DNA of 64,000 nt. It comes from Cryptococcus deneoformans JEC21. Taxonomy: Eukaryota > Basidiomycota > Tremellomycetes > Tremellales > Cryptococcaceae. How positions within the stretch are numbered: the first letter of the stretch is position 1; each line of letters starts with the position of its first letter. Shown here piece by piece: positions 33,998-45,430 of this stretch. The notes below the pieces were generated by a model, which worked only from the letters and a program-made list of their open reading frames with translations, was not told the origin of the DNA and did not search any database. The DNA lies in assembly GCF_000091045.1 (NCBI RefSeq), contig NC_006670.1, forward strand, positions 768,501-832,500, read 5' to 3'. The position numbers and the translations under genes are program-made.

Positions 33998-35269
33998 CTA
34001 TCTATCAAATTGACATAAACTCACAGCTGCCAAGTGTTCTTTCGCAAGCCCATCTTTCGCTGTCCAAGGGGGTGTTGGATCAATTTCGTTTCCTTCCAAT
34101 ACTTTGTAATATACTTCTAGTCTCTTTGAGTACTCTTCGAGCTGGCTCTGCGGCGCTCTTCCTTCGGACCCTGCTTTGAAATTAGTTTTTGAACAGCATT
34201 CCATATTACGAGGCGGTTGACTAACGTAGAATAGCCTTATTGACTTGTTCAGCAAGTTTAACCCTCCTACTCTGCTCCAGAAACCCCTTCAAGGGACTCA
34301 TTTCCGCATTTTCGTACGCGAATAACGCCCCAACATCTTTGATTTCCTGAAGGTATATGGCTCTCACTTCTGCGGGAAGCTTCTTCGCTTCGCTATGTAA
34401 TCCATGCGCTGCGGATAAGGCATGCGTAAGAGTGACACCTGAACCTCCGTTGAATGTTTGTGAGTTTGCTGGAGAGGATGTCGAGGAAGAAGGAGAGGAC
34501 GGTGAAGAGGGGTTCATTTGACGAAAGGATTCGATAAATCGCTGTATTTGAAGATTGAGTCTGATGTGATCAGGGTGAACAGAAGAGTTCAAAACCGGAA
34601 CGCTATGATTGATGGAAGATTCGGAGTGTAGAGGACCGCCACTTGAAGATAGGCGTGACTTAGGGGTCGCAGTGCCGTTGCTGGTGGCGCCGTTTGTAGC
34701 AGCGCCGTAATTTGAGGGCATGGGCTCAGAACAGGAAAGAACCAAGGGGAAATGGCGGTCAAGTAATTCCACCGCTTTGTCGATGGATCCACTTAAAATA
34801 TACTCTAGTATTTCTTCATTGTACATCAATACCCGTCCCTCGATGGAGAACAATTGAACCCACCTCGACGTCGCTCAATCATATCCAAAGCTTGTTCATC
34901 AAGAGCAGGCCCTCGATCAAGGTTCTTGTTTGAGTCCTCTCCTGAGTTTGCATTATCATCACTGCCATCCATCTCCACATCAACGTCCATTCCATCCGCT
35001 TCACCATTGGTCTTTTGATCTCCGTTGGCATCGCTCTTGGATCCTGTCTTAAGGTCAGAGGGCATTGCCGTGTCGCCTGATGGAGATGCACCCCGTCCTG
35101 AAGCACAGCTCTGAGATAGAGATTTGGCAGTGGAGGCATATGCGTTGGTTATCACATAATCTAGTACTACTTGATGCTGTCCGATATAGTAGTTGGTCAG
35201 CTGAGTAGCGGGTTATGAGGTACTGGAGGCACGTACCAGGGATAGGAGAGGGGTATGGTGGGGATGCAT
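33998..35269 (-). CDS. LisH-CTLH-CRA domain protein (RanBPM/Gid-like)
   Basis: Proteins with this layout are core or accessory parts of the GID/CTLH ubiquitin ligase, which degrades gluconeogenic enzymes in yeast. The first exon codes MHPHHTPLLSLL and the second continues TNYYIGQHQVVLDYVITNAY then ASTAKSLSQ, a LisH motif. An acidic, Asp/Asn-rich spacer leads to LDEQALDMIERRREILEYIL and GSIDKAVELLDRHFPLV, the CTLH motif. The CRA part includes LNLQIQRFIESFRQ, LPAEVRAIYLQEIKDVGALF and RRVKLAEQVNKAIL. No SPRY domain is seen, unlike Gid1/Vid30 and RANBP9. The 3' end is uncertain: without splicing it stops at 33998; using the gtgagt at about 34017 and a tatag acceptor it would end at 33901 with about 13 more residues. 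Confidence 0.72.
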
Positions 35270-35646
35270 TGTGGGCTGTAGAGATGTGGGAGGGAGAAAA
35301 GAGTGAATTGAGAACGAGTCAGATTTATATGATCTCGATAAGCCATCTCTCCGGTGGAGGGGAAATGCGCGGATGGCGACATGCGCGCTCAGTAGACAGT
35401 ACTCCTCCGTTAACTTCCCTCCGTTCCTTATTATTATCGACTCTCGCTCCTCGGCAACGGCATGCATGCATTGTTCTTCCACTTCATCTCGCCTATATAG
35501 CAAAACCGCCTACAAAATTACTCTACATTGAAATGTGCGACAGCAGTCGTACCAGCAAATTAAACCCACGCGACCAATGTCAGCATATTGGTTTTCAACT
35601 AGCCTCCTTTCAATCTTCCGTCTACCACGGTGTTTGCGGACCGGAC
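35270..35646. other. Intergenic region
   Basis: About 380 bp between the 3' end of the wall-protein gene and the 5' end of the LisH-CTLH gene (same strand). Presumed promoter of the latter. Nothing else recognised. Confidence 0.45.
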
Positions 35647-36544
35647 TTAAATGGTTGCAATCATTCCCGTTGTAGCTAAGAGGTTGCCCATCCCCATCGC
35701 CTTGACTGGTCGCACTGCGCCGGATGTGTCCGAGGTAGGAGATGCGGTCGCAGAGGGCGTAGAAGCAGGGCCCGAGCCGGCCTGAGAGCCAGTATCCCCG
35801 GCGGTAGCGGATGTGTCGACAGATACTGTGCCCTGGGGAGCATAGGCAGAACCGACAGCCTTTATTTCAAAGAACCCGGAGGCACCATATACGTCTGTAT
35901 GATGTTAGCTTCCCAGAGACCTCACGTACCGGATGAGTTGTTGAGCGGATTCGTGATGAGAAAGGTGTAGCCCGTAGCTGGAGTAGCATCTCCCTTACAG
36001 AAGTTATGAGCTACAGTTCGCCGAGTGCGATGTTAGCACCTGGTGATGACATTCACGGATTGATGGTTAGCGAAGTTTGATAAGTGGGTACGATCAATGC
36101 GAGGGCCAACATGCTTGTCTAATCGCATAGTTATGGTCAGCTTTTGGGTGCCTGTCAACAGAAATGCATGTGTGACTATTGCTCACAAGTACATTGGTGT
36201 CCGAATTGGCCAAAAAGACAGAGAATTCTGTAGGGTCCTCGCCCTCCCAGGCAGGAGTATTATTCAGACTTTGGGGGACCTCTATATATGACATCAATCG
36301 TCGGTCGACACAGACCCGGTAAGGGAAGTATACGATATGATTGCGCGTGGACCAATGACAGATTACAATTCAAGATTCCTAGCAATAGGGTTGATCATGA
36401 GGTATGGAGTGAGCGCAGTCAAAGAGTGGGAGATAGATGATGTGCATGGAATTTACACTGATGAGCGGCAGACGGCTCTGTGATCGTGAGGGCGGCGCTG
36501 ACGGCAGAGGCCAGGATGAGGTGGGCGATGATGATGTATCTCAT
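35647..36544 (-). CDS. Secreted Ser/Thr-rich protein, Kre9/Knh1-like N-terminal domain, probable GPI anchor
   Basis: Starts with MRYIIIAHLILASAVSAAL, a clear signal peptide, then TITEPSAAH, the usual entry to the Kre9/Knh1-type beta-sandwich domain. Inner segments PAWEGEDPTEFSVFLANSDT, ATPATGYTFLITNPLNNSS and VYGASGFFEIKAVGSAY fit the same family. A Ser/Thr/Ala/Gly-rich tail follows and the protein ends in a weakly hydrophobic stretch (GNLLATTGMIATI) that could serve as a GPI-attachment signal. Several short introns are needed; the two between about 36270 and 36480 and the one near 36020 are not firmly placed. The likely site is the cell wall or plasma membrane surface. Exact function unknown; yeast relatives affect beta-1,6-glucan. 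Confidence 0.65.
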
Positions 36545-36735
36545 GGCAAGAGGATGCGGAATGGGGATGGAATGGCAGCAGACGGCAGAGATGATGTCGA
36601 CGACGAGTCATTGTGCGTTTGATACAGCAGATCATAGCGCATCGCCAGATACACTTATGACATGCATAATATAGGCTACAAATTATACACCGGCCATCCA
36701 AAAGATCGCCTGCAATCCCTGTTACACTTTGTTTC

Positions 36736-39700
36736 CTAGACTCTTGCAAGGACAACACCCAACTCTTTCTCATTCGCAACTTCAACACCCCTCGCCTTGG
36801 CCTTCAGCCTGAGATTCCTGTCGTTACTGATCAACAATACCTTCGTCGCACCTTTCTCCGGCCTCGGCATCGCAAGTAAGATCGTCCGATCCACGAAATG
36901 TTCTTGCGCAAAGGACGCAATGTGGACGATTCTGTCGTCCATAGTGCGCGCGATTGCCTCTGAAGACGCATAGGTGGAGGAGTCAATTTGTTCCGTTCGG
37001 ATGAGCAAGTCCGAGAGATAGTTGCCTTTAGTGGTTTGAATCTTGAGGCAAAGGGCGTGTGTACGTATGCGTTCTTCCAGCAAAGCAACGGCCGCACGAG
37101 CTGCAGCGCCCAAGGCGCCATGTTCTTTGGACAAGCCATCCAGCTCGGTTACCACTACGGCCCTGGATCAGAACTTTTCTTTTAACCGTATTTCCAGGGA
37201 CACTCACCTGGAAGAGGAACCACCACGCTCCACTGACCGCTTTCAACAATTCTGTTGACCAACTCCAAAGAGTCGAGCAGTATGTTTGTATCAAATATTA
37301 ACATAGTATATCCTGCCACGACATCCAAGATGTTCGAGGCCGCCTTTCTGCTTTTCCTTGACACTTGCACGCCCGCTTGGGCTTTAAGATCTTGCAGTTT
37401 CCTTCGAAGGTCGACCAATTCCTGGTCATCACTCTCTTCGCCCATCTCCAGTCCTAGCAATTTTTCTTCTTTTTCTCTTTCCTGTCTTTTTCTTTCCAGC
37501 ACTTCCCTTTCCCTTCTTTCTTCTTCTTCTTTCCTTCTCTCTCTTTCCTTCACCTTTTCTTGCAATGTACCTTCCACATACACCTTGCCATCCCTGATTT
37601 CGAATCCTTCAACAGACTTGGCCAAAACTCCCACCGCCCAGGCAACTCTCTTCCATCTCCTTTGGTTTACTGCCGCTGGTCCATCCGTCAAGTCGGTTCC
37701 TTCCGCTTCGTCTACGACACCTTCCTGGATGTCAACTGACGCGTCAAAGTTGGATAAAAGGACGTCCATCTCCGATTGGAAGCGTTCGCCGGAACGCGGC
37801 TGAGCTTGGAGCAGACCACTGGATCCTCGACCAGAAGGAGATTTTCCTTTCCAAAATCCACGCTCATATACTCGTCGGCCGACCCACTCACTACCCCTTA
37901 TAAGCCAGTCTTCAGGTAGCGGAGCACCGTTTGCCAGTCGTTTTTCCTCTACAAGCGAGAGATTGGCGGAATTGATGAAATCTGCTAGGAGTTGCCATGG
38001 GACGTAAGGCAAGAGATGGACACCGACATGAGGTTGACGGAACAGCGTAGCAAGAAAAGTCAGGACAATGATGATGTAAGGGTTGAGGACTTGGTGGAAG
38101 CCTTGAATACGATTCGGATGTGCAAGGCTGAACCCAAAAACTGCAAAGGTCAAGAATAGAGCGTGGGTGAATGTGATGGGCAAATCACTCTCAGCCACGG
38201 AAGCTGGCAGAGAAACGAGTTCAGTATCTTTAGAAATACCGTTGACTTCTTCAAGGTTTTCTCCTACATCTTCCCCTTCCTCATCGTCCGCGTTCTGAGC
38301 TTGAGCCTTTCTTCTTTCAGCCCCTTCTTGAGCCAATGCCTTTCTGATAATACCAGACGCTGAACCGTATTGCAAAACCCCTGCAATATTCACTACTCCC
38401 ATGATCATCCAGTCCACCTGGCTGATTGTGGCCTTCCGACTGACACCATCAAGCCTTGCGTCTTCTTCAAGACGCTCGACATAACGAGACATGACATCGG
38501 GAAAGGAATCAAGCGAGATCCTGGTAAAGAGCATGCCGTGTAAGCGGATGAAAAGGTCCATTGCTGTAGCTTCAGGGAGGGAACGCTGAGATTGGAGAGC
38601 CGTGTCGAATAGCGGAAGAATAGTCTCGCGGGAAGTAGAGAACTCGTGGGTGACGACCAAGCTTTCTCGTGATGTTAGCTTTGAGCAACTTTGTTTATGT
38701 AGTCACGAACCTCTTTACAAAATGATGGAGCGCCCTTCCTTCCTGACCCTTCATGTCCCTACACAGTAAAGCCAGATGATGGTGCAACCTGCCTTCTCCA
38801 GGTTTCTCGGTTATCCCCATCGTGTACCAGTCCCTCGCAGTTACTCTCCAGGTCTCTTTATCTTCAACATCCCAATTCTGTGCAACTTCTGCTCCGATGC
38901 TTGCTCCTGATAATGGTGGTTTCCCTTCTGGATCCTGGTCGTTGTCATCGTCGGCGCCCTGCCTTTGATCCCGAATACGCTCTGTCTCTTTGCGTGGGTC
39001 GATGTCAGCGACGTGAGAAGCAATAGTCATCCTATATCGAGCGAGGTCGCCCAGCGCTTCGATCCACGCCCCTCTCAGTCCTGATAATGCTTGATTCTCC
39101 AATAGCTCCGAGTAAAACCGGTAAGCATCGTACACCACATCGGTCAGCAGGTCCAAAGCGGAAGGGTGGTGAGATACCCATGCGTGTCGAAGTTGCTCAA
39201 GAATGAGGAAGAATGCAGTCTGCCACAGACGCGAGGGAATGTTATATTTAATTGAAAGTTGATGATAGGATGAAGGGACGAGCGGATCAAAAAGAGTTGT
39301 TAAAAAATGGTCATGGAGATCTGCAAGTCTAGATTCCGACGTGAGCTAAATTACCTCGAGTAGCAGGTGTTAACTTACTGCTTGTGTTTAGATATGAGCT
39401 GTACCCAAGCCACAGCATCGTCGGACGGTGATTTCGGGGTTCTGGAGTCCATCTTGCGGCTGGAAAGAGCAGAAATTCCAGCTTCCGGATCTTGAGCCAT
39501 TTTACGATGTATTTCTATAAGCTCCTGCTCCAACTCTTTGATTTCATCATGTATTTTCTTCAAGATTGGCTTGACGCCAGTGTCACTTGAAATCTGTCAG
39601 CCTTCCTTGTCTCTTTCGGTACGTTGTACGTACTTTTTGCCCTTGCCCCTTTCCCTATCTTTGAAGCTCTCACTCCCTTCACTGCTCTTCGATCCTTTGC

Positions 39701-40675
39701 TTCTTGCATCACTGTCCTTCTTTTTCCCCGATAATGTGCTGCCCCTTTCACTCCCTTCTCTACGGCGTCTCCTTTCTCGTTCTCTATCAGCGTCGATCTC
39801 CCAGGTATGCTTGCTACTCCCACTTTGCCCGGAGCCACTTCCAGTGCCAGGAGCAGCACGACGTAATAGCCGTTTAGCTGTGGTGCTGGTCGATGGCGCA
39901 GACTCTGTGTCTGGTAATGACGGAGGAGTTGCAAGAGAAGTGAATGAACGCGGATCATGTGCTACGGGGTCGAATAATTTCTTTGTACTGCCCGGTTCCA
40001 CTCTCCGTACTTCATGTAGTTTTGTGGGGTCAAATAGTACCTTGTTCGTAGATGATCCGGAAGCACCACGAGAGAATTCATTGTCTCTTCTGGGACGGGT
40101 GGGTAAGGATGGGTGGGGTCTTGAGTGGGGTCTTGAGGGGCTGAAAGACGACTTAATACATACACGGTACGAAGTACAAACAGACTTACGACGTTGGAAG
40201 CTGTTGCGTTTCGCCTTCGTCCTTGACAGCGGCACCATGCTTTGGCAAAGTTGCGGCTCTGCTAGACGCACCATTCACGGCTGCATAATCTTTCCGCCGG
40301 GGTCTGGAAGATCCAGCGACACCCAGTCCATCGGCATCGTTGAATTCCAAGTTTGAAGTCAAGCTTGATGGCATTGGGCCAGAAATACCTCGATAATAAT
40401 CATCATCGATATCAGGTCGAGACGGCAATGATGAATGCGGACGCGATCTTGAAGGACTGATTAAAGGAGTGACCAGTTAGTGAAGCTAAAAGACCAGATG
40501 AGAACACGACGCACGATGCTGGGGGTGGCCTAGTTTTCCCGCTTTCATTGGCAGCAACACCGACGAGAGTAGCATTTTGTTTTTGTAAAGCTGCGACTCT
40601 GATCGATATGCCGTCGGATTCCGTATTATTCCTCCGCCGAGGTCTTGATGGTCCGGCAAGAGGAATTTCGCCCAT
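36736..40675 (-). CDS. SMG6/EST1-like protein with C-terminal PIN nuclease
   Basis: SMG6-type proteins cleave mRNA in nonsense-mediated decay through a PIN domain. Start at 40675 (MGEIPLAGPSRPRRRN). The long basic, Ser/Arg-rich N-terminus includes two LFDP repeats (VLFDPTKLHEV, KKLFDPVAHDP). The 14-3-3-like TPR region is seen as YRFYSELLENQALSGLRGAW, DWYTMGITEKPGEGRLHHHL and ALLCRDMKGQEGRALHHFVK. An acidic then Arg/Glu-rich coiled-coil region precedes the PIN domain: LIFDTNILLDSLELV (Asp), VVPLPVVTELDGLSKEHG (Glu), MDDRIVHIASF (Asp) and VLLISNDRNLRLKAKA (Asp). All acidic positions of an active PIN are kept. An acceptor at ccgtag joins LP to VVTELDG. Divergent from the J-protein gene. Confidence 0.87.
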
Positions 40676-41068
40676 GCTGCTCTGTTTCTATTTATGGATG
40701 GAACATGATTTGAGTAGCTGAAGGTACGTAAAAATGGTTGCTGTTGAGATGCAAATCGATAATTTGTATTGATAGGCGAATGTCTGCGATTTCAGGACCA
40801 GCCGCGAGTTGGGGGTCTTGGAACTGAGCCGCGATCAGTGTAAGCGTCGGAGCACTGACGTTGAGTTGTCCTCTTGCCTCTTGTAACTGGTGACTGTCTG
40901 ATAATCTTGGACGGGATACTGATGGCCCTCCTGGTCCCGGAGAGTGAATGTTACTTTGATGGCTGAGCGACGAAAGGAGCGAATAACATCATTAGAATAC
41001 ATACACCCATCCATAATTAGACACCCACGGCAGCCGCGCAGAAAGCGCAGCAACGGTAATAGTCCAAT

Positions 41069-41074
41069 CACGTG
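41069..41074. promoter_or_regulatory. CACGTG E-box
   Basis: Palindromic bHLH-type site (within tcacgtgacc), about 230 bp upstream of the J-protein ATG and 395 bp from the SMG6-like start. It directly follows a CCAAT sequence. Confidence 0.4.
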
Positions 41075-41167
41075 ACCGCTGCGCCCCGCAGTGAACAATA
41101 ATACGTAAGCTGCAAGTGGCTCCTGTCTTGTCGTCAACTCGTCATTGACGACGCATCATTACGAGGT

Positions 41168-41173
41168 CACGTG
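41168..41173. promoter_or_regulatory. CACGTG E-box
   Basis: Second copy (within gtcacgtgatg), 130 bp upstream of the J-protein ATG, sharing the tcacgtga core with the first. Confidence 0.4.
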
Positions 41174-41301
41174 ATGGGATCTTTTCACTCGGTAGTGAAT
41201 TCACCTCCAACGGCTCACGGGGACCCTCCAAGAATTAGTAACTACACCTCTTCAAATTTCTCATTTCCCATACAAACCTCTCCTCCACTGCATTACTCAC
41301 C

Positions 41302-43268
41302 ATGGTTAAGGACACCCAGCTCTATGACCTCCTCGAGGTCCAGCCTGACGCAACCGATATCCAGTGAGTATCAATTCCCAGTTAGTCCTTAGCACACGCA
41401 CGGCGGGCCCATTTGCGAGTACGACTGATATGCCACAGGTTAAAGAAAGCTTACAGGAAGCTTGCCATCAAGGTAACGACGAACCATGAATATCTACAAT
41501 GTCAATTCTAATGGTCATGTAGTATCACCCTGATAAGAACCCTGCTCCTGAAGCTGCTGAGAAGTTCAAGGATATTGGGTATGTGTGTTTCGGCTTTCGT
41601 CTGAATGTTCAGGAATATTGATGTCCGATCAAAGTGAAGCATATCAGATCTTATCTGACCCAGACTCTCGGGCTTTCTACGATAAAGTTGGCAAGGATGC
41701 GATGAATCGCCCTGAAGGGGGTAATATTGACCCTCAGGAAATCTTCTCACAAATCTTTGGTGGCGGTAAGTGAGCAATCAATACCAATGCGGTTTCATCT
41801 AGTGTGACAGCTGATGTTCGCCATTCAGAGGCGTTCTTTGATTACGTGAGTTTTTACCACGAAAATATCTTCTAACCTACGTTTAGATCGGCGAGATTGC
41901 CCTCGTCAAGGATTTTACCACCACCATGGATGTTGTCATGTCCCCCGAAGAAAAGGCCGAGATGGAAGCAGCTGCCAAAGCCGATGCTGAAGCTTCCGCG
42001 GAGGCCACCGAACCCTCGTCAAAGACATCTGCAGCAGCTAGTGCAGCTGCTGCTTCGGCTGCCGCTGACCCGTTGGGTCAGTCAGCTGCTGGCGCAGCGA
42101 ACGAAGCCGCTCAAGCAGAAGTCGGCGTGAGCGGCGAAAATCAAGCCCTTGCTTTGCACTCCTCTGCTTCAGGGACTAACACACCTACGGGTAAGGCGGA
42201 CGGGGAAGCGGATGCAGTTGGCGCAGCAAAGAAACCAGAAAGCAGTAAAAAAGGCAAGCCCAAGTTGACACCCGAGCAAAAGGCACAGTTGGAAGCTTTG
42301 GAAAAGAAACAGGATGAGGAAAAACAAAAGAGGATCGAGACTCTGCAAGACAGGCTCGTGCAGAGGATTAGGCCTTTTGTTGATGCCAAGAATCCCGGCG
42401 ATATCAACGATGCGGAGACTAAGGCTTTTGAAAACCGAATAAGAATTGAAGCGGAAGACCTCAAACTTGAATCTTTTGGTGTTGAAGTGAGCCAGCTTAT
42501 ATTTTTTCAGTATGATCGACTACTGATAAATATCATCAGATGCTCCACACTATCGGTCAAGTTTATATTACCAAAGCGGGCAACTTTTTGAAGAGCAAAA
42601 AGTTCTTTGGTGGCGGTTTCTTCGGGCGATTAAAGGAGAAGGGAGGGATGATGAAAGAGGGCTGGAACTTGCTGGGTTCTGCGTAAGTTGTTTTTGTTAG
42701 TACAATCATCTCCAAAGCTCACCACGAAACAGGGTCGGTGTACAAAGCGCCATGGCTGAAATGGAGAGGCTGGAGGCAAAGGGCGACGCTTCTCAAGAAG
42801 AAATTGAAGCCCTTGCACAAGAGTTATCTAGCAAGATGTTGTTGACCACATGGCGTGCCACCCGTTGGGAAGTTATCAATGTAAATGAATGCCTCTCTTA
42901 TTGTCCATGCAGTGGCTAATGGTGGCTCCTTTAGGTGCTTAACGTGGTAGTCGATCGAGTGCTTTACGAACAAGGCATTCACAAGGATATGGCTCTCAGA
43001 CGTGCCAAAGCGATCATGACGATTGGTGGTATCTTCAAGGCAGTCGAGGCGGATGAATCTGACGACGAAAGGCGAGAACTTGAGAGGTAAATCCACCGAA
43101 ATCTCCTCAAAAAGCGATCGATATTAATCTCATCACAGGCTTGTTATGAACGCCGGCAAGAAGAAGAAGGAGGAGAAGGAAAAGAAGGGTTGGTTCAGCA
43201 GGTCGCACGCCCACAAGCCTGAAGCAACAACCCCTGATAAGGAGGAAGGCCCCAAGGTGACAGCTTAA
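41302..43268 (+). CDS. J-domain protein with DnaJ-X domain (Caj1/Djp1 type)
   Basis: Class C/DnaJ-X co-chaperone that recruits Hsp70; yeast Djp1 assists import of peroxisomal and ER-routed mitochondrial proteins. The J domain spans four small exons: MVKDTQLYDLLEVQPDATD, LKKAYRKLAIK, the HPD motif in YHPDKNPAPEAAEKFKDI, and YQILSDPDSRAFYDKVGK. A 17-nt microexon (41829-41845) codes EAFFDY. An Ala-rich linker follows, then the X domain (LVQRIRPFVDAKNPGDIND; HTIGQVYITKAGNFLKSKKF; LLTTWRATRWEVINVLNVVV; ERRELERLVMNAGKKKK). There is no Gly/Phe zinc-finger part and no signal or membrane segment. The C-terminus is Lys-rich. Confidence 0.9.
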
Positions 43269-43435
43269 GTGTTAGAGACAGGATACAATGTAGGGAGTCA
43301 CGAATTCGTTTATGAGATAGAGCCTTATGATACTTCTTGTTTTTATATAAGTACACGGCACCTGAATAAAAGTCAACGGCGCATGTCGGAAAGCCCATAC
43401 AATATGTCTGTATATCTATAAATATATACATATTT

Positions 43436-43998
43436 TCACTTGCCCTTATCATTGCTTAATCCTAACATTTCCATATCGTGCCTCAATTTCATCTCTCTCT
43501 GTCGATGGAAGAATCTTTCTTCAACTCTTTGCTCGAGCGCATCTTGAGCTGCTTTGGCTTCAGTCTGTTCCAATGAATCCCTGGCGACTGCTTGACGACG
43601 CTTTCGACGACGATAGCATTTGAATAGGACGAAGATTACAAGAAAAAGTCCAAAAATGGAAAGCGTACCTAGAAACCGCAAATGATAATTGCAATTGCAA
43701 TTAGCAAACGTGACATACTTGTATGATCTGGCAAGGTTAAATAGACAATCTCAAACGTACTGACAACGGCTTTGCATTCCGATGGGTTGTCATTGCACCA
43801 GCCTTCGGCTTTTTCTGAGTAGCTTTCGTCGCCTCGCGATAACAGTCCTCGAGTTTCCAGTGGTTGTGTCAAATCTTTGATGAGCTTGTTTTTCCAGTCA
43901 TTAAGTGGTTGGCTATGGACAAGTCTTGGTGCGAGAAGGAGGAAGGTGCCGCCAAGTGAGATAGGGTTGAAGGAGTGGTTCAGATTGTCCGCCAACAT
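43436..43998 (-). CDS. Small single-pass membrane protein, unknown family
   Basis: Reading from 43998: MLADNLNHSFNPISLGGTFL begins a hydrophobic N-terminus ending LAPRLVHS, a plausible signal sequence. A polar lumenal/extracellular part with a Cys pair (WCNDNPSEC) follows. After an intron ending in ctag, the frame continues as STLSIFGLFLVIFVLFKCY, a membrane span, then RRRKRRQ as stop-transfer. A charged, Gln/Glu-rich helical tail of about 60 residues (VEERFFHRQREMKLRHDME) runs to the stop. This fits a type I membrane protein of about 150 residues. I do not recognise the family. Intron position is inferred; an additional short exon inside it is possible. Confidence 0.5.
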
Positions 43999-44617
43999 TT
44001 TTGTCCAATTGTTGGAAGCCCTCCCAGGGCGGCGAAAATCACGGAGGAACCGAGTCCGAAGTTTGATGCCCTATGTCGACAATAATGCAAGGATTGAGGA
44101 GGTTTTGGAAAGCAGATCTGCCGATTTGAATGGCTGTTATTTACCGTAGTGGTCGATAGATAACTTTGATGGAATAAGATATGAGATGAGAAAATACTGA
44201 TGACTTCAAGGGACTTCTGACGCTGAATCGGTATGTTTAGTTGGCGAATGTGATTTGACAGGGGGTTCATAAAGGATTGATGTTTGGGGTAGTAGACCAG
44301 CTTCAAGACATATATGATGTCCACAAAGGATGACAAGCCGCGATTGTGTTGGTTATGTGATGCAGGAACTCCATCTCCGTGTGCTACTGCCGTGCATCTA
44401 CAGGCTCGTAGGCATATTAGTAGATATATTTGGTGTCATATACATTTTAACGTAGTACTTTTGGTCGTCGTCAGCAGATGTGAAAATGGTACATACACGA
44501 TTCGGCAGATATCATAAATCCAAAACACTCATATGATCACAAGACGATAATTCTCTCCCAATGGATGGAGATTAGGTAATGAAGGAATCTAAGATGATAG
44601 ATAAGACAGATATCTCA
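43999..44617. other. Intergenic region
   Basis: About 620 bp between two minus-strand genes. A minus-strand frame extends upstream of 43998 to 44336 but looks non-coding. No other feature seen. Confidence 0.45.
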
Positions 44618-45106
44618 TTACTGTTTTGTTTTATCAGATGCGGTGGTGGTCGTCGGTGCGGAGCTCTCTACAGAGGCTGTTTCGCCGCCGTATGCTAAGC
44701 GTACGAGACAAGGGAGAGGCTCTTCGTCCTCATCTTCCTGCCGTGAATGGTCTCCAGAAGCTTTTTCCATTTGGGCCGCTGATAACATGTATCAGTTGTC
44801 ATCTGCTTTAACAAAAGGTTTACGCTTACTGAAAAGGCTGAGGATGGAGAAGACGTGGGGCCAATTTCTCAACACCCCACCAATCGCTATCCAAAATAAG
44901 CAATGGTCCCTCGTCATCGATCACCAACATAACTTACCTTCTCCCCCATCTGCCATTATATTAGACATCTCTGCGAGCTTCTCAGCCCTTGCCACAAGAT
45001 CCGCAGATGCCTCGCGCAAAGCCTGAAGACCGGCGTATTCTTGCTGTTTTTGATAAAAGTTGAGGAGTGAAGGAGGGAGGTTCATTTCTATTGATGGACG
45101 GGACAT
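44618..45106 (-). CDS. DAD2: DASH/Dam1 complex subunit Dad2
   Basis: Subunit of the fungal outer-kinetochore DASH ring that couples chromosomes to microtubules. Three exons (44938-45106, 44830-44886, 44618-44778) give 128 residues. The Dad2 signature is LLNFYQKQQEYAGLQALREA, SADLVARAEKLAEMSNIMAD and, across the first intron, GGEAIGGVLRNWPHVFSILS. The C-terminal 50 residues are acidic and Ser/Thr-rich and vary among fungi. It is divergent from RAD2 with a 324-bp shared upstream region that holds a MluI-box. Confidence 0.88.
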
Positions 45107-45430
45107 GGCACTCGAGGCTGACAGTGGAAAGTAAGGAGTCGGTCAAAGTCGAAAGGAGCTGAAGAGCGGAAGTATTGGCTGGATGTTCTCTGTAGTCGTT
45201 GCTGTTGATTGTTGTTCTTTTTATTGCTTTATTTGACATGACCATCTCTGATATTTACGCGCGACGCGTTATAACGACTGGAGCGGACACGGAGATGATC
45301 TCCGTCTCAGCCTACTCATCGTCATCATCACTAAGTTCTTCGTTGGTCCAGTCAACCGTTGCCTACTTTGACGAGAGTCCCGCTTGCCTGTTTTACCACC
45401 ACGTCCATAGGTGGAAGCGAATAATCAATA
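45107..45430. promoter_or_regulatory. Bidirectional promoter, DAD2 and RAD2
   Basis: 324 bp separate two divergent ATGs, so both promoters must lie here. An ACGCGT (MluI cell-cycle box) is at 45264-45269, nearly central. Otherwise AT-rich with no further recognised site. Confidence 0.55.
45264..45269. promoter_or_regulatory. MluI cell-cycle box (ACGCGT)
   Basis: Palindromic ACGCGT, the consensus bound by MBF in fungi to drive G1/S transcription. It lies 158 bp from the DAD2 start and 162 bp from the RAD2 start. Binding is inferred from sequence only. Confidence 0.4.

Larger units (their letters stand above)
40676..41301. other. Divergent promoter region, SMG6-like gene and J-protein gene
   Basis: About 625 bp between two starts. 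It contains a CCAAT sequence at 41064-41068 and two CACGTG E-boxes listed separately. No gene recognised. Confidence 0.5.

Noticed and set aside
37255..37803. 182-codon plus-strand frame opposite the SMG6-like gene, Ser/Leu-rich.
   Set aside because: It is the complement of the Glu/Arg-rich coiled-coil coding region of the nuclease gene; no family match.
39538..40356. 272-codon plus-strand open frame.
   Set aside because: Antisense shadow of the basic, Ser-rich N-terminus of the SMG6-like gene.
41966..42130. Alternative plus-strand frame in the J-protein gene giving a Pro/Leu/Arg-rich peptide.
   Set aside because: It is a shadow of the Ala-rich linker, which is in frame with the J and X domains.
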